From the NCBI GenBank assembly GCA_017557345.1, contig JAFYZR010000155.1:89646-153645 (forward strand): a stretch of 64,000 bases of DNA. The letters run 5' to 3'. The notes below the pieces were generated by a model, which was not told the DNA's origin, did no database searches, and was given only the letters and a program-made list of their open reading frames with translations. Shown in pieces: positions 35,277 to 43,856 of this stretch. The DNA comes from Paludibacteraceae bacterium (GTDB lineage: Bacteria > Bacteroidota > Bacteroidia > Bacteroidales > Paludibacteraceae). Every line of letters begins with the position of its first letter. Positions within the stretch are counted from its first letter, which is position 1. The translations under genes were made by a program, and so were the position numbers.

Positions 35277-35792
35277 TTATTCGTTTTGACTGAAGGCACC
35301 CAATATAGCGCTTAACGCGCCGGCATATTGAGCTGCTGTATTGGCATAACTAGCTGCGGTGGATGCGGTTTCCTGGGCTTTCGTTTTCGAATCCTGAACT
35401 TTCTCGTTGTTCTTCATCATGTCTACTAAACTGTCAGTCACGCGCTCTACGTTATCTTGTGTGACAAGACCTAACGAACTGGTAATCATTCCCTGACCGA
35501 ATTCGCTTAGATAAGTTTTGTCTTTGTAATTGTTTTTCAGTCCTGCGCAGTTGCCAACCAGTGTGACGGTATTTAGGATATTGTTCATATTTTGGTAATC
35601 ATACTTATTCCCGTCGGCTTTGTACTGTGTGTAAAGACCGAGGAGCGCATTACCTACGTTTTGACCGGCCGATGTGGCTGTTACTTGTGTGTCAGTTGTG
35701 CTGGATGAACTGGTTCCGGTGGCACTATTCCTTTGAAAACCGCAGGCGATCATAATCATCATGGCGACTGCAAAAAAGATGCATTTTTTCAT
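35277..35792 (-). CDS. Putative lipoprotein, 171 aa, unknown function
   Basis: A signal sequence and lipobox (MIMIAC, Cys near residue 17) are followed by a Ser/Thr-rich linker and an alpha-helical body (VGNALLGLYTQYKADG, MNNILNTVTLVGNCAGLK). The C-terminal third is Ala/Ser/Thr-rich (AQETASTAASYANTAAQYAG) and probably forms a helix. It resembles small Bacteroidales lipoproteins of no known role. The ATG overlaps the stop of the dehydrogenase gene (ATGA). Confidence 0.75.
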   Translation of the reverse strand: MKKCIFFAVAMMIMIACGFQRNSATGTSSSSTTDTQVTATSAGQNVGNALLGLYTQYKADGNKYDYQNMNNILNTVTLVGNCAGLKNNYKDKTYLSEFGQGMITSSLGLVTQDNVERVTDSLVDMMKNNEKVQDSKTKAQETASTAASYANTAAQYAGALSAILGAFSQNE

Positions 35793-36700
35793 AATACTAT
35801 ATTCATTTTGTTAATATCTCCTTTTTCAAATGCAAGAATATTATCGCATACATTCTCGCACATGGCAATACGTCCTTCCCATGTTCCTGTGCCCGTGTGC
35901 GGCGAAAGGACAACGTTTGGCAGGGCTAAAAGTTCCGATGAAATGGACGGTTCAAACTCATAAACGTCGAGTGCAGCACCGGCAATAATGCCATTCTTTA
36001 GCGCCTCTATTAGAGCTGCCTCGTGTACATGTGCTCCGCGTGCGGTATTGATAAGGAAAGCCGTACGTTTCATCATTCCTAATTCCGGTTTGCCAATTAT
36101 GTGGTGCACTTCCGGTGTGTAGGGTAGATTAAGCGACACGTAATTACTATCTTGCAGTAAGCTTTGAAAATCAACGTATTGCGCGTTATATAGCTGTTCA
36201 ATATTTTCCGGCAGACGATGACGATTATGGTAAATTATCTTCATTCCACTTGCCATGGCACGTCGCGCTAAAGATTGTCCGATTCGTCCCATTCCAATGA
36301 TTCCAAGCGTTTTGCCGTACAGCGAGTGACTGAGATTATTCATAACGGCCATCGGTTGACCTGTACCGTTCCTAATGGAACGGTCAAACTCGCTCACACG
36401 CCTTGCTATGTCGATCATCAGCGCAAAAGCCAGTTCTGCTGTCGGTTCAATCACCGGTTGTGGCGTGTTAGTAACGCGTATTCCGCGCTCACGGCAAGCA
36501 TCCAGGTCAATATTGTTGAATCCTGCGCCGAAATTAGCTATTAGACGCAAGTTCGGCATGGCTTCAATCATTTCCCTCGGTACACGAAAATCGAACGTAC
36601 TTACAAGCACTTCTGCCTCATTCGGCTTGGCGTACAAAGTATGACCTTCTAATCTCCGAAAACCTTCTTTGGGTAACTCTGTGGTGAACGCAATTCGCAT
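35789..36700 (-). CDS. D-isomer-specific 2-hydroxyacid dehydrogenase
   Basis: This NAD(H)-dependent dehydrogenase of about 303 aa has the cofactor fold GKTLGIIGMGRIGQSLARRA, the catalytic Arg in LINTARGAHVHE, the Glu in ALDVYEFEP and the His in VVLSPHTGTGT. ANFGAGFNNIDLDACRERGI is the substrate-domain signature. It could be a glyoxylate/hydroxypyruvate or 2-oxoacid reductase; the substrate cannot be told. An ATG at 36700 is preferred over a GTG at 36712; both lie after the promoter. Confidence 0.88.
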   Translation of the reverse strand: MRIAFTTELPKEGFRRLEGHTLYAKPNEAEVLVSTFDFRVPREMIEAMPNLRLIANFGAGFNNIDLDACRERGIRVTNTPQPVIEPTAELAFALMIDIARRVSEFDRSIRNGTGQPMAVMNNLSHSLYGKTLGIIGMGRIGQSLARRAMASGMKIIYHNRHRLPENIEQLYNAQYVDFQSLLQDSNYVSLNLPYTPEVHHIIGKPELGMMKRTAFLINTARGAHVHEAALIEALKNGIIAGAALDVYEFEPSISSELLALPNVVLSPHTGTGTWEGRIAMCENVCDNILAFEKGDINKMNIVL

Positions 36701-36728
36701 TTTTTCGAACACTTATTCAAATCGGGCA

Positions 36729-36759
36729 CAAAGGTACTAAAAAAAAATGATATATGCAA
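36729..36759 (-). promoter_or_regulatory. Promoter of the 2-hydroxyacid dehydrogenase operon
   Basis: Minus strand: TTG 36759-36757, 20 nt, TACCTTTG 36736-36729. A hairpin with T-run lies immediately upstream (36761-36786). Confidence 0.85.
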
Positions 36760-36760
36760 G

Positions 36761-36786
36761 AAAAAAACGCCTGAAGGCGATTTTTT
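36761..36786 (-). terminator. Hairpin with T-run directly in front of the dehydrogenase promoter
   Basis: CGCC-TGAA-GGCG is flanked by seven A on the left and six T on the right, so it can terminate in both directions. On the minus strand the T-run leads into the -33 element, the same arrangement as at 23444, 46021 and 60530. Confidence 0.75.
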
Positions 36787-36812
36787 GTGTGAAGCACTAT
36801 GGAAATGGTGTG

Positions 36813-36907
36813 AAAATGTTCAATTTTTCCTATCGGTATCTCATCGGTATTATGTCGAGGTTTTTACCTATGCAACACCTATGCAAAAATGTTCTATTTT
36901 TCCTCCG
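36813..36907 (+). repeat. Composite dispersed repeat, copy 1, with 11-bp units
   Basis: A block of about 95 bp is flanked on both sides by AATGTTC-ATTTTTCC-type sequence. Inside are five units of exactly 11 bp at 36833, 36844, 36855, 36866 and 36877: two TCGGTATNTCA-like, one TCGAGGTTTTT, and two ACCTATGCAAN. A second copy, about 94% identical, lies at 45903-45996 in inverted orientation. It lies between divergent promoters in the gap 36701-37022. The rest of that gap (36787-36812 and 36908-36956) shows nothing else I can name. Confidence 0.9.
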
Positions 36908-36956
36908 AAAAAATTCCCGATAAAATAGCATCAATTAATTTTTTTGTTTCTAAAAT

Positions 36957-36987
36957 TTGTATATTTGAAAAATTTTGATTACCTTTG
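36957..36987 (+). promoter_or_regulatory. Promoter of the addAB-type operon
   Basis: Plus strand: TTG 36957-36959, 20 nt, TACCTTTG 36980-36987; ATG at 37023. Confidence 0.85.
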
Positions 36988-37022
36988 CGCTCGCAAAGGT
37001 TTGAGGAAAATAAAAACTATCG

Positions 37023-40000
37023 ATGAAATCGGGATTAATTGACATTCAACGACCGGTAACGGTTTGCCGGGCATCAGCAGGTACAGGCAAGACTTATACG
37101 TTAGCTGCGTATTATGTTGGTTTGCTGCTGTCAGGCGAGGATTATAAGTCTATTCTAGCTATTACGTTCACCAACAAAGCGACCGCTGAAATGAGCGAGC
37201 GCATTTTGACCTATCTGTATGCTCTCTCGCAAGGCCAGGAAAAGGCATTCCTTGAGCGTGCACGCCAATTCATGATTAGAAATCATGGTGCGAGCGATGA
37301 GCAGTTGGCGCAATTAGCAGGTGAATGTTTCCGTAAAATGTTGTCAGATTTTGACAACATGCAGATTCAGACGATAGATTCCTTCCTTCAAACGTTGCTT
37401 AGCGGTCTGGCAGGCTTGTTGCACCAGAGTGCCGGACAAAACACGGAATTAGATGTCAAACAAGTTATATCGCGGGCTGTAGATGAGTTGATGAGAACCG
37501 CAAGCGATGAGACCAATTCCGTAATGGAGAAGTTTATTCTATTCCGTCTGGCAGAGGAGAGTAAATGGAATATCCGTAATGATTTATGCGCGCTGGCAAA
37601 GGAGTTATACAACGAGTCGGTGCAAGTGTTAGACGGCGAAGATAAAATTCTGTTTAATGCTAATGCGATAGGTAAACGCCGTGAGCGCCTTTTGCAGGCA
37701 TGGAAGGACAACCCGTATGTCCCGCAGATTCGCGAACTGTTGCGTCAACTAGAGACCTATTCCATCGATGAATCCTACGGCAAAGAACCGAAAAATGCCC
37801 TGGAGAGTTTGATTAAGTATACGCATGATAGTTTAGAACGCCCGAATAAGACAAGCGATGAATACGTGTTCCGTGGTTTGACAGACGGATATTTGGAAAA
37901 AGCGAAATCTGTTGATAAATGGAAAGATGTGCCGGAACCTGTATTAGACCTGGCTATTCGCTTGACAGAGATTTCGCGGGAGTGCCGCAGATTGTATTTC
38001 TCTATTCACCTCTCTGTTGAACTGAGCCATGAGATGCAGTTGATGAGTGCTTTGCAGGAAATGATCATGCGGCAGTTATACGAGACCAATAGCGCATTAC
38101 TGAGCCGCACGGCAAGTATATTATGCGATGCTTTGCGTCAAGGAGATGCGGATTTTATATTAGAAAAAGCAGGTATTCGTTACCATCATATACTAATGGA
38201 CGAATTCCAGGATACAAGCCAACTTCAGTGGAGTGTCATTCGTCAGTTAATAATGGATATATTGGCTGGAGAAGGAAATACATTGCTTATCGTAGGGGAT
38301 ATCAAGCAGTCCATTTACCGTTGGCGTAACGGAGACTGGCATATAATGGCTGGTCTAGGTGATGAAAAGATTAGCGGATTTGGTTATGAACGCATAAATG
38401 AGAAGTTTACGTCCCTTACAAAGAATTTCCGTAGCAGTGAGCAGGTGGTGCGATTTAATCTCTCGCTGTTCCAGTTTATCATGTCTAACTATTCCAAACT
38501 ATCCAAAAATGCCGATTTTATCGAGCAAAAACTGGTAGAAGAGATTTATGGCGAGGGATTTGAGGATTATAAACTGGCGGATTTCTACCAGGCTGACAAG
38601 AAACCGGGCGGGTTTGTGCGTTTTAAAGCCGTTCCTCAGAAGGATGATAAAGGCGAAAAAATAAATACGGTCGACGAGATACTTACGGACATGTTCAATC
38701 AGATGGAATCGTTGTTGAAGCAAGGGGCATCGCCATCGGACATGATGATTGTCATTCGCAAGGGCGGTCAGGCAGAGCTGATTACAAAAGCACATGCTGC
38801 GCTCGATCCGCTTCAATACCCTGCTTTAAGCAAGGCTTCGATTGTCTCGGCTAAAAGTTTCTTGCTCGAGTCTGCAGAGTCGGTGTTGCTGCTTATAGAT
38901 GGCTTGCGTGTCGCTACGCAGGATGACGATGTAGCGGCTAATCACATTATATTTTCGACTAGAAAATCCGAATCCATCGGGCAAATCAAGGAGAAAATTA
39001 AGGTTAATACACCATTATATGAGGCAGTTTGCGAACTGATTAAAATACTGTTGACCGATGAGGACGGGCAGTATAAAGACCAAGAGACGGCATATGTCAA
39101 TTGTTTGCTGGATAAAACACGAGAGTATATCCGCTCAAACGGCAGTAACATAGAGAAATTCCTAACTTATTGGGATGAAATACTTAGCGAGAAATCCATC
39201 CCCGTTTCTTCGCTCAATGCTATACAAATATTAACCATTCACAAGAGTAAAGGACTGCAGTCACAAACTTTGTTTGTGCCATTCTGTGATTGGAAGACGG
39301 ATGAGAGCAAGTCAAGTCAGAAAATATGGTGTCCAATCGCAGAAGAATTGCATGAGGGAGACGATTATGTGCCTATTTATAACGTGTCACCAATGACTGA
39401 TACTTCGTACCGCAAAGCATATGAATTAGAGCACCTTAATGCGCGGATAGATAGCATAAATATGCTATATGTGGCACTTACACGTGCAGAGGATAATCTG
39501 TTTATTTACACGGAATATACACCATCTACCAAAAAAGGAACGCACGTGGGGTACTATCTAAAGGATTTCGTTGAGACAACGGAATATTCGATAGGAACGC
39601 CGGTGATTAAGAATGCACAGAAAGCGGAGAGTGACAAGCCTTTCTCCTTTGAGCAGGCAGATAAGATTGAAGCCGAATTATGGGCAAACGATGACCAAGT
39701 GCGGTTCGTGCAGTCGGAGGAAGGTGCGTTATACACGTCTCTTGGCGATGAGGCATACCGCCGTGTGGCGCGGATGGATGAAGGTACGTTATGCCACGAG
39801 ATTTTCGCCAACATACATAAAGCAGATGAACTGGAGAATGTGCTGGATGAGTTCATGTGCCGTGGTGAGATTCAGGATGAGGAACAGCGAGAAAGGCTAA
39901 AAACCCTGATTTCATCGGCATGGGAAGGCAGCGCGGAGATGAAGGATTGGTTTACTGCGCCGTGGAAGTTGTATCTGGAAAAAGCCATATATATTGATCA

Positions 40001-40205
40001 GCGCGAACTGCGCCCCGACCGTGTGATGATTAATCCGCAGACCAACGAAGCCATCGTGTTGGACTATAAATTCGGGCAACCGGAGAGCAACTATAAGAAA
40101 CAAGTGAACGAGTATAAGGAGGCCTTGCGGAGAATAGGGTACACGCCCGTTCGTGGCTACCTGTGGTTTGCGCTTACGAATAAATTAGAGGAGGTGAAAG
40201 GATGA
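37023..40205 (+). CDS. AddA-like UvrD-family helicase/nuclease
   Basis: This is the large helicase-nuclease subunit of a double-strand-break end-processing complex (RecBCD equivalent). Walker A is VCRASAGTGKTYTLA near residue 17. Other helicase motifs are ITFTNKATAEMSERI, HILMDEFQDTSQLQW, IVGDIKQSIYRWRNGD, LTKNFRSSEQVVRF, LTIHKSKGLQSQTLFVPF and MLYVALTRAEDNLFIY. The C-terminal RecB-like nuclease has VMINPQTNEAIVLDYKFGQ and QVNEYKEALRRIGY. At 1060 aa it is shorter than Bacillus AddA, as usual in Bacteroidetes. It overlaps the next gene by four bases (ATGA). Confidence 0.9.
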   Translation: MKSGLIDIQRPVTVCRASAGTGKTYTLAAYYVGLLLSGEDYKSILAITFTNKATAEMSERILTYLYALSQGQEKAFLERARQFMIRNHGASDEQLAQLAGECFRKMLSDFDNMQIQTIDSFLQTLLSGLAGLLHQSAGQNTELDVKQVISRAVDELMRTASDETNSVMEKFILFRLAEESKWNIRNDLCALAKELYNESVQVLDGEDKILFNANAIGKRRERLLQAWKDNPYVPQIRELLRQLETYSIDESYGKEPKNALESLIKYTHDSLERPNKTSDEYVFRGLTDGYLEKAKSVDKWKDVPEPVLDLAIRLTEISRECRRLYFSIHLSVELSHEMQLMSALQEMIMRQLYETNSALLSRTASILCDALRQGDADFILEKAGIRYHHILMDEFQDTSQLQWSVIRQLIMDILAGEGNTLLIVGDIKQSIYRWRNGDWHIMAGLGDEKISGFGYERINEKFTSLTKNFRSSEQVVRFNLSLFQFIMSNYSKLSKNADFIEQKLVEEIYGEGFEDYKLADFYQADKKPGGFVRFKAVPQKDDKGEKINTVDEILTDMFNQMESLLKQGASPSDMMIVIRKGGQAELITKAHAALDPLQYPALSKASIVSAKSFLLESAESVLLLIDGLRVATQDDDVAANHIIFSTRKSESIGQIKEKIKVNTPLYEAVCELIKILLTDEDGQYKDQETAYVNCLLDKTREYIRSNGSNIEKFLTYWDEILSEKSIPVSSLNAIQILTIHKSKGLQSQTLFVPFCDWKTDESKSSQKIWCPIAEELHEGDDYVPIYNVSPMTDTSYRKAYELEHLNARIDSINMLYVALTRAEDNLFIYTEYTPSTKKGTHVGYYLKDFVETTEYSIGTPVIKNAQKAESDKPFSFEQADKIEAELWANDDQVRFVQSEEGALYTSLGDEAYRRVARMDEGTLCHEIFANIHKADELENVLDEFMCRGEIQDEEQRERLKTLISSAWEGSAEMKDWFTAPWKLYLEKAIYIDQRELRPDRVMINPQTNEAIVLDYKFGQPESNYKKQVNEYKEALRRIGYTPVRGYLWFALTNKLEEVKG

Positions 40206-42955
40206 AGGAGAGCTTTTTATATCAAACAGCGGAGTCTATTGTTCAGCAAATAGACTGGCAACAACTCAGTCAAACGACCCTTGTACTTCCTTCTCACCGT
40301 GCGGGTTTGGTGCTCAAGAATGAACTGCTGCGATTACAGCAGGAACGCCGGCAGCAAGCAGTATGGGCTCCGGAGGTGAAGACGCTGCAACAGTTACAGA
40401 GTGAACTCAGTCCGTTGTACGAGGAGGACGAACTGCTGACGGTTGTGCGGCTTTACAGGCATTACCGCCGTCTAAACGATGGCGATGCGGACCTCATGCC
40501 GCTGGATATGTTCTATGGTTGGGGCAAGCAGATGTTAGCGGACTTTACGAATATTGACGCATCCATGCATGCTAACGAAGTGCCGAATTTCTTTGATAAT
40601 ACTATTGCTGCCCACGAACTTGGTCAACTCGGTTTAGACGACGAAGTAATAGAAAGGCTGCGGGCGTTAATAAAACCGTATAGTGACGAAAAGGAGCAAC
40701 AATTGTCCGATTCCATTCGCAATCAATATAAGAAGATTTGGCAGCAGTTGGATCTGCTTTATAACGCTTTGCACCAAGAGATGCTCAAAGAGCATAAGGG
40801 TTATAGTGGTATGCGGCAACGGGCGATTATTGAACGGTGGGATGAAGAATCGATTCAAGCACAGATACGTGGTCGTAAGTATGTCTTTGTGGGCTTTAAC
40901 TACCTGCTGCCGGTGGAATGCGAATTAATGCAGTTGTTGAGCAAGCAGGCCTTGTTTTATTGGGATTATGTGACAAATTTCCAGGCTAATGAGAAAGCAT
41001 TTCATTTCGCTCAGTTGAATAGCGGTAAATTAGGCAGTGTGTTGCCTGCACGCCAGTGGGATATGCCTCGGGAAGTTACCGTAATAGCCTGCACATCGCG
41101 TGAGTCGCAGGCGCAGTATGTGCATAATTGGCTGCTGGATAACTACAAGGAAAAAGGGCAAAAAGTAGGCGTAGTAATCTGTGACGAGACAATGCTAGAG
41201 TCCGTTATCTATGCCCTGCCGGCGATTCAACTTAACGGAGAAAAAGCATCGGCCCCCATTAATATAACCAAGGGTTTCCCGCTGCGTAATACGCATATCT
41301 ATGCTCGCGTGCTGGCATGGCTGTACGATAGTGCACGTGGGGATGCAGAGCAAGAGGTTTCGCCCGATTTCATCGAGCAATTATTGGCATCCATCTTCCT
41401 CGTAACCGATAATTCATCCTCCGCTACCGAAAACTCATCACCTCTTGCATGGAAAGAATTGCTTATTCTTGAATCGGAATACCAGGTGCGCAAGATTGCC
41501 AATCAATTACGTCTGATTATTGCTAAAGGTTTGGGTGATGTGCCATTTACACTCAAACTGTTACGTCTGCTTATGCGGCGTACGATGGAGAGCGTGACGA
41601 TGCCTTTTCATGGCGAACCCGTGACGGACATACAGGTTATGGGTGTGTTGGAGACGCGTATGCTGGACTTTGATAAATTGTTGATTATCAATGTAGAAGA
41701 GGGTGTGTTGCCGCAGAAACAACCGGATTTGTCGTTTATCCCATTCTATCTCCGCAAGGCCTATCACATGCAGACTTCGGACGAACGGGCTACGGTGTAT
41801 GCGTATAATTTCTTCCGCCTGCTGAGCCGTGCCGGACAATCCACGTTGCTCTTCATTACAGCCGACGGCGCGGAGAATAGCAAAGGAATGTCGCGTTTCA
41901 TCATGCAAATCCTTGTCTCCCCGCAGGAGTTTAACGTTACCAAACGGTACTTGAACGAACCGAGTGTGCTGGAGATTATCGATGACGAGCGCTTGCAAAC
42001 GGAGGGATCTTCGTTTACCGCATTAAGCCTTTCTCCAAGTGCGCTGAATACCTATATTTCATGCCCACGTAAGTTCTGTTTGCAGTATATAAAGCATATT
42101 CGCGTGACCAAGAAAGAGGAGGGACAGTTTGGACCTGCTACGTTGGGGAGTTTCGTGCACTACATGATGCAATATTTGTACGAAAACTACCTGAAATGCA
42201 ATGGCAAACTAACCACTATTTCCCCTGAATCCATCGAGCAAATACTGGCAGACGAACAGTTGCTAGATACAGCCCTAAGCTATGCGTACGAAAATATGAA
42301 TAAAGAATGGCTGAGCGATCATCCGACAGAAACGAACCATTTTATACCTGATCAACATCGTCCGGAGAGGACGGTTATTATGGAGTTTGTGCGGAATATC
42401 CTGGAACGCGACAAACAAGATGCCAGAGAGAAAGGGCTTACAATTGTGGCGCTGGAGAAGGATTGCAGGTTCTATATAGACCTCGGTGAATTGGGCAAAA
42501 TCCGTTCAGGCGGAAGGGTGGATAGAATTGATATTCTCGGTGATGAAAAAACTGGCACAATGCGCGTAGTTGATTATAAATCAGGCTCTTATCATGAGGG
42601 ACCATTTGATGCAAAACAGGAAGAATGGATGAAATCCAAGGATGTTGGGTACATACGCCAGACTTTAATTTATAGTCAAGCAGTCAAGGATGAATTAAAG
42701 AGAGAGAATCCCATTGAGCCGAATTTGTTCTTCTGTAGCCGATTCCTGGTCAACCAGAAAACCACCATTGCCGTGGACGGGAAGGAGATTCATAACTATG
42801 AGGCAGATATAAAGAATGATTTTATAACTGCGCTTACGGATAAAGTGCAGGAAATCAAGACCATCACCACTTTTCCACCGTGCGCCCCGAAGGACTGTGA
42901 CCCTTATTGCCCGTTCATCAGTCTTTGCCGACGCAAAGTATATAGATACGAATGA
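40202..42955 (+). CDS. AddB-like PD-(D/E)XK nuclease family protein
   Basis: This is the partner subunit of the helicase-nuclease. It is a 917-aa protein with an inactive helicase-like N-terminal half (LVLPSHRAGLVLKNEL in place of a clear Walker A). The C-terminal nuclease carries LSPSALNTYISCPRKFCLQY, GGRVDRIDILGDE, MRVVDYKSGSYHEGP and RQTLIYSQAVKDEL. One Cys in the CPRKFC region and three in CAPKDCDPYCPF are placed as for the AddB 4Fe-4S cluster. It overlaps both neighbours by four bases. Confidence 0.88.
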   Translation: MKESFLYQTAESIVQQIDWQQLSQTTLVLPSHRAGLVLKNELLRLQQERRQQAVWAPEVKTLQQLQSELSPLYEEDELLTVVRLYRHYRRLNDGDADLMPLDMFYGWGKQMLADFTNIDASMHANEVPNFFDNTIAAHELGQLGLDDEVIERLRALIKPYSDEKEQQLSDSIRNQYKKIWQQLDLLYNALHQEMLKEHKGYSGMRQRAIIERWDEESIQAQIRGRKYVFVGFNYLLPVECELMQLLSKQALFYWDYVTNFQANEKAFHFAQLNSGKLGSVLPARQWDMPREVTVIACTSRESQAQYVHNWLLDNYKEKGQKVGVVICDETMLESVIYALPAIQLNGEKASAPINITKGFPLRNTHIYARVLAWLYDSARGDAEQEVSPDFIEQLLASIFLVTDNSSSATENSSPLAWKELLILESEYQVRKIANQLRLIIAKGLGDVPFTLKLLRLLMRRTMESVTMPFHGEPVTDIQVMGVLETRMLDFDKLLIINVEEGVLPQKQPDLSFIPFYLRKAYHMQTSDERATVYAYNFFRLLSRAGQSTLLFITADGAENSKGMSRFIMQILVSPQEFNVTKRYLNEPSVLEIIDDERLQTEGSSFTALSLSPSALNTYISCPRKFCLQYIKHIRVTKKEEGQFGPATLGSFVHYMMQYLYENYLKCNGKLTTISPESIEQILADEQLLDTALSYAYENMNKEWLSDHPTETNHFIPDQHRPERTVIMEFVRNILERDKQDAREKGLTIVALEKDCRFYIDLGELGKIRSGGRVDRIDILGDEKTGTMRVVDYKSGSYHEGPFDAKQEEWMKSKDVGYIRQTLIYSQAVKDELKRENPIEPNLFFCSRFLVNQKTTIAVDGKEIHNYEADIKNDFITALTDKVQEIKTITTFPPCAPKDCDPYCPFISLCRRKVYRYE

Positions 42956-43836
42956 CAACGCAAACGAAATATTACCGCGTAGCGGAGCATTCTTTTTCTA
43001 TAGAAGGCTTGCCTGGACTATTTAGAAGGTTGCCTAACTATGAGCCGTTTTTGGTGGATGAAATCGGATCAACTCACGTGTTCACAATTCGAATGAACAA
43101 TGCCTCTATCCCCGGAACGGATGGTTGGGAGCATGTTTATACGGATGTATCCGATCAAGATATGCCGCGAATCGAAATGTATAAGCGTGATGAACGATGG
43201 CTGTTCCGGTTCTCTTTGCGTCGAGACGCTGAGATTGTTTGTGCCATGATTTGTAGCAAGGAATGGAATAGGGCTGAGGTGTTCTACTTGCCAGAAAATG
43301 AACGCTTTGCGATTGATAATGCAGCAATGTTACTGTATGCTTTTTCTACGGCGGATAAGCGCACGTTGCTTTTCCATTCATCCGTTATTGTGCGTCAAGA
43401 AATGGCGTTTATGTTCCTCGGCCATTCCGGAGCGGGCAAGAGTACCCACTCGCAGCAGTGGTTAGCGGCTTTTAGCGATGCACGCCTGTTGAACGATGAT
43501 AATCCTGTGTTGCGAATTTTTGCCGATGGAATCGTAAAAATATATGGTTCTCCGTGGTCCGGAAAGACGCCTTGTTATAAGAATGAAAGTGCACCATTAG
43601 GTGCACTCATACAAATCGAGCAAGCACCGGAGAATAAAATAACCTCTTTAACTATGGCTCAGGCGTATCCTTTTATCTTATCTTCCGTCAGCGGACTTAA
43701 GGTACTGCCCGAGATGATGGATCGGCTCTTTGAGTCTATTGCTGCTTTGCTGGAGATAAGCCCTGTATTTAAACTGGAATGCCTTCCGAATAAAGAAGCA
43801 GCACAGCTTTGCTGTGCTACCTTACTAACTCCATAA
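42952..43836 (+). CDS. HPr kinase/PEP carboxykinase-like P-loop protein
   Basis: This 294-aa cytoplasmic protein has a Walker A GHSGAGKST at residues 157-165 and a later LLNDDNPVLRI and YGSPWSGKTP. This matches the HprK-related family that in Bacteroidetes and other bacteria often accompanies small modified peptides or sugar genes. The N-terminal half (residues 1-130) is a separate domain I do not recognise. The start overlaps the AddB-like stop (ATGA), so it is the third gene of the operon. Target and role are unknown; a true HPr kinase is unlikely given the divergent N-terminus. Confidence 0.7.
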   Translation: MTTQTKYYRVAEHSFSIEGLPGLFRRLPNYEPFLVDEIGSTHVFTIRMNNASIPGTDGWEHVYTDVSDQDMPRIEMYKRDERWLFRFSLRRDAEIVCAMICSKEWNRAEVFYLPENERFAIDNAAMLLYAFSTADKRTLLFHSSVIVRQEMAFMFLGHSGAGKSTHSQQWLAAFSDARLLNDDNPVLRIFADGIVKIYGSPWSGKTPCYKNESAPLGALIQIEQAPENKITSLTMAQAYPFILSSVSGLKVLPEMMDRLFESIAALLEISPVFKLECLPNKEAAQLCCATLLTP

Positions 43837-43856
43837 CTCTTTGATTCCCTAACTTT

